Shown: positions 62,042 through 64,000 of the stretch, piece after piece | Numbering within the stretch: position 1 is the first letter of the stretch | Layout of the letters: the number at the start of each line of letters is the position of its first letter | Assembly (NCBI GenBank): GCA_021464245.1 | Contig: JADCRB010000118.1 | Coordinates: 4,094,056-4,158,055, forward strand | Source of the DNA: Carallia brachiata | Taxonomy: Eukaryota; Streptophyta; Magnoliopsida; Malpighiales; Rhizophoraceae | Direction: 5' to 3' | Length of the DNA: 64,000 nucleotides | Made by a program: the position numbers and the translations under genes | Notes under the pieces: generated by a model | What the model saw: only the letters and a program-made list of their open reading frames with translations | What the model was told of the DNA's origin: nothing | Database searches by the model: none

Positions 62042-62646
62042 TCAAAAGAACCTTTTGGTACCCGCGGTGGCCGGTGAATCTTGATAATCGGTTGACCCCA
62101 GTCTAAGCTCGAGGTCTAATTCCAAACTTGGCAGGCCATGCCTTGAAGACAATAAACCTCCCTTTCTGGTGGTGCTAATACCATTTTGTTGATGATCATG
62201 ATGACTTGATGGCTTGTCCACAAACAAGGGCAGTTCCTGAATTGCTCTAACATGGGACTTTCCCAAAAGTTTGTGGAATATTGATGATCACTTTCCTGGG
62301 GCCATTTGATTGAACTTCTTATTCCAATAGTGGTAGACCTGCTGGCAGCTGCTTCTAGCTTTGGAAGAAATGAATAATAATTAGGAGCAATCCTTGTTGA
62401 GACATCCAAGACTTGGTGTTGATGATGATGATGAGTAGTTTCATTATTTGAAGGAATAAGCCTGAGCTTGGATTTTTGTTTTCTGTGAATATTCATGTGC
62501 CCTCCTAGGGCTTGTGCATTAGAGAAACCTCTCTTGCAAAAGGTGCACTCATAGGACCTTATTTGGCCGTTTTTTCCACCAACTGGCTCATCTTCATAAG
62601 GGGTCACCTTGTCAGAATTCTCTTGGCTTGCTTGATCAGTCTCCAT
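62042..62646 (-). pseudogene. C2H2 zinc-finger transcription factor (SUPERMAN/TAC1-like), frameshifted
   Basis: Minus strand from ATG 62646 ([14 protein letters not shown]). It has one plant-type C2H2 finger, [21 protein letters not shown] (positions about 62545-62480), with the QALGGH signature. A basic KQKSKLRL segment and a His-rich linker follow. The DNA near 62254 lacks one A (CAATTCAG where the homologous frame needs CAAATTCAG). After this, the second frame reads ELPLFVDKP and ends in a C-terminal EAR-like repressor motif, [10 protein letters not shown], with TGA at 62042. Without the shift the protein would be about 200 aa, usual for this family. As read, the finger and repressor motif are in different frames. 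Confidence 0.85.
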
Positions 62647-62662
62647 TGTACCAGGCAATATC

Positions 62663-62681
62663 AGAGAGAGAGAGAGAGAGA
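62663..62681. repeat. GA microsatellite just upstream of the zinc-finger ATG
   Basis: About nine AG units lie roughly 17-35 bp before the start codon on the minus strand (CT repeat in the transcript sense). Pyrimidine repeats are common in plant 5' untranslated leaders. Confidence 0.85.
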
Positions 62682-62759
62682 AATAGTCAACTGGGGTGGT
62701 AGTGAATTGGTCTTGGTTGAGGTGGGGATTATAAGGCCTGCTTCAGTCTAGACAGGAGT

Positions 62760-63113
62760 TGGAACATTAGTGCAAAAGACAAAAGGAACCGACTACGTGC
62801 GCCGAGAATAAGTGCCGCTCCCAATTTATTATTATAATATTTTTTCTTAAAATTAAAATTTAAATATAGATAGTATTACTCTAAATATAAAATTTAAACC
62901 TTAAACTTTATATGCTAAACACAAAAGAAAACAATTCTTCAATAAATTTTTGTTTAAAAATATAAAATAATAATTTTTAATCTTGGTATGGGCCTCGGGG
63001 GGCACTAAACTTTTTTCCATGACAAAGTTGAGCGGAAGATAGACAATTAATCAACATATCAATATCATTATAAAAAAAATATATATAGTTAAGTACATTA
63101 TCAAGTATTCTCC
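62760..63113. other. Intergenic AT-rich DNA
   Basis: Probable upstream region of the zinc-finger gene. No motif could be assigned. Confidence 0.4.
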
Positions 63114-63121
63114 ATCAAAAT

Positions 63122-63923
63122 CAGAGATGGATCCAGAAAAAATTTTCAGGAGGGGCAAAATTTATATGTATAATTGTAATAATAAAAATTAATTTTAGAA
63201 AAATAGGAAAATTATATTAATTAATTGAGTAATAAATATTATAGTATATCTTATGAGTTTTAATATTTTAAAGCTATTATTTTATTTAACATGATACATA
63301 TTTTTTTATATAAGTAATAATTCAATAATTTAATCATTTATCTCTCATATGATTGTCTAATAAATTTTTTATTATGTTTGTTATAGGAAAAATAATTTTT
63401 TGGTAATAATTTGTTTAATTAAAAGATGAACTATTTCTCAGAAAACTATATAAGAATAAGAAAAATTTATTCAAATAATTTTACGAGTAAATTAAATGAA
63501 ATTAAAAAGATAATTCAGTGTGCTAAATTCTCACATTTAATAAAATTAAATTTTAGAAAGTAAGATTATAAATGGTGAAGCTTAAAATGATGTATTGGAA
63601 AGAAAACAATAAAGTAGTTCTTAAAAAGAAAAAAAATGGAAGTTTTATAGAGATAAAAAAAATTAATTAAAAACAAAAAAAACGAGATAGAGGCAAACAA
63701 AAAAAACAAGAAAAAAAAAAAAAACAAGGAGATTGAGGCCACAATGCTCAAAACCAAGCTCGAACTGTCGACTTAAGTACAACCCAATAGTGGAGGCACA
63801 ATGCCGCCAACCACTAGACTAACGCACGGTGCTATGTACTGTCGCTCAAATTTTATATGTAAACTAAGAAAGTCAGGGGGGGGGGGGGGTTCTTCCCTTG
63901 GACCTTACTTGGATCCGTCCCTG
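63122..63923. mobile_element. Non-autonomous hAT-like element with diverged 8-bp target duplication
   Basis: The left terminus CAGAGATGGATCCA and the inverted right terminus CAGGGACGGATCCA match at 12 of 14 positions, and flanks ATCAAAAT and GTCGAAAT match at 6 of 8. CAG-type ends and an 8-bp duplication fit the hAT superfamily. The interior is AT-rich with no transposase, and a G run of about 12 lies near the right end (about 63877-63888). Confidence 0.65.
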
Positions 63924-64000
63924 GTCGAAATGACATGCTATATGGTTTGTAAATTCCGACACGCTTTGGCGTATAATGTCCCACAATGAGATTTAATTAA

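Overview
This window is nuclear DNA of a flowering plant, most likely a eudicot. The signs are AT-rich intergenic DNA, many short exons joined by GT-AG introns, nuclear genes for plastid proteins (a Toc75 translocon gene, PTAC16, a plastid sugar symporter), L-type lectin receptor kinases, a PPR gene, and abundant decayed Copia, LINE and MITE sequence. No bacterial, organellar or viral genome segment is visible. I do not assign a species.

Layout. 1-10.4 kb is transposon-rich: a decayed plus-strand Copia polyprotein (1060-2580), a truncated minus-strand Copia element with its LTR (2950-5640), possible orphan exons, a composite tandem repeat and a MITE. 10.4-16.5 kb and 26.8-31.7 kb are two copies of a 5-6 kb segmental duplication, each with an intronless L-type lectin receptor kinase. 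Between them lie 3' exons of a DnaJ-type gene, a heavily mutated but intron-containing TOC75 pseudogene (minus strand), a frameshifted PPR gene and a fragment resembling the LTI65/RD29 stress proteins. 32.8-36.4 kb holds a complete 14-exon gene for a plastid D-xylose/H+ symporter-like protein (555 aa by my splicing). 38.5-52.4 kb is a second segmental duplication: an uncharacterised At4g14450-like gene tail-to-tail with the TFIIA large-subunit gene. The first copy is intact (TFIIA-L 404 aa) and the second is broken in both genes. 54.6-57.2 kb is a PTAC16 gene with three single-base frameshifts. 62.0-62.6 kb is a one-finger C2H2 zinc-finger gene with a C-terminal EAR-like motif in a shifted frame. 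The right edge holds a non-autonomous hAT-like element.

How the pieces relate. From memory of Arabidopsis, L-type LecRKs lie next to the plastid symporter gene on chromosome 5 (At5g59250-At5g59270), and TOC75-III, a LecRK and PTAC16 lie close together on chromosome 3 (At3g46740-At3g46780). The window therefore looks like the ancestral neighbourhood of those two regions, still carrying both sets of genes but with many copies decaying. I see no novel multi-gene system. The points most worth follow-up are the two segmental duplications with one or both copies damaged, the odd two-exon unknown gene at 9.4-10.0 kb, and the run of single-base homopolymer indels in otherwise good genes, which may be real pseudogenisation or assembly error.
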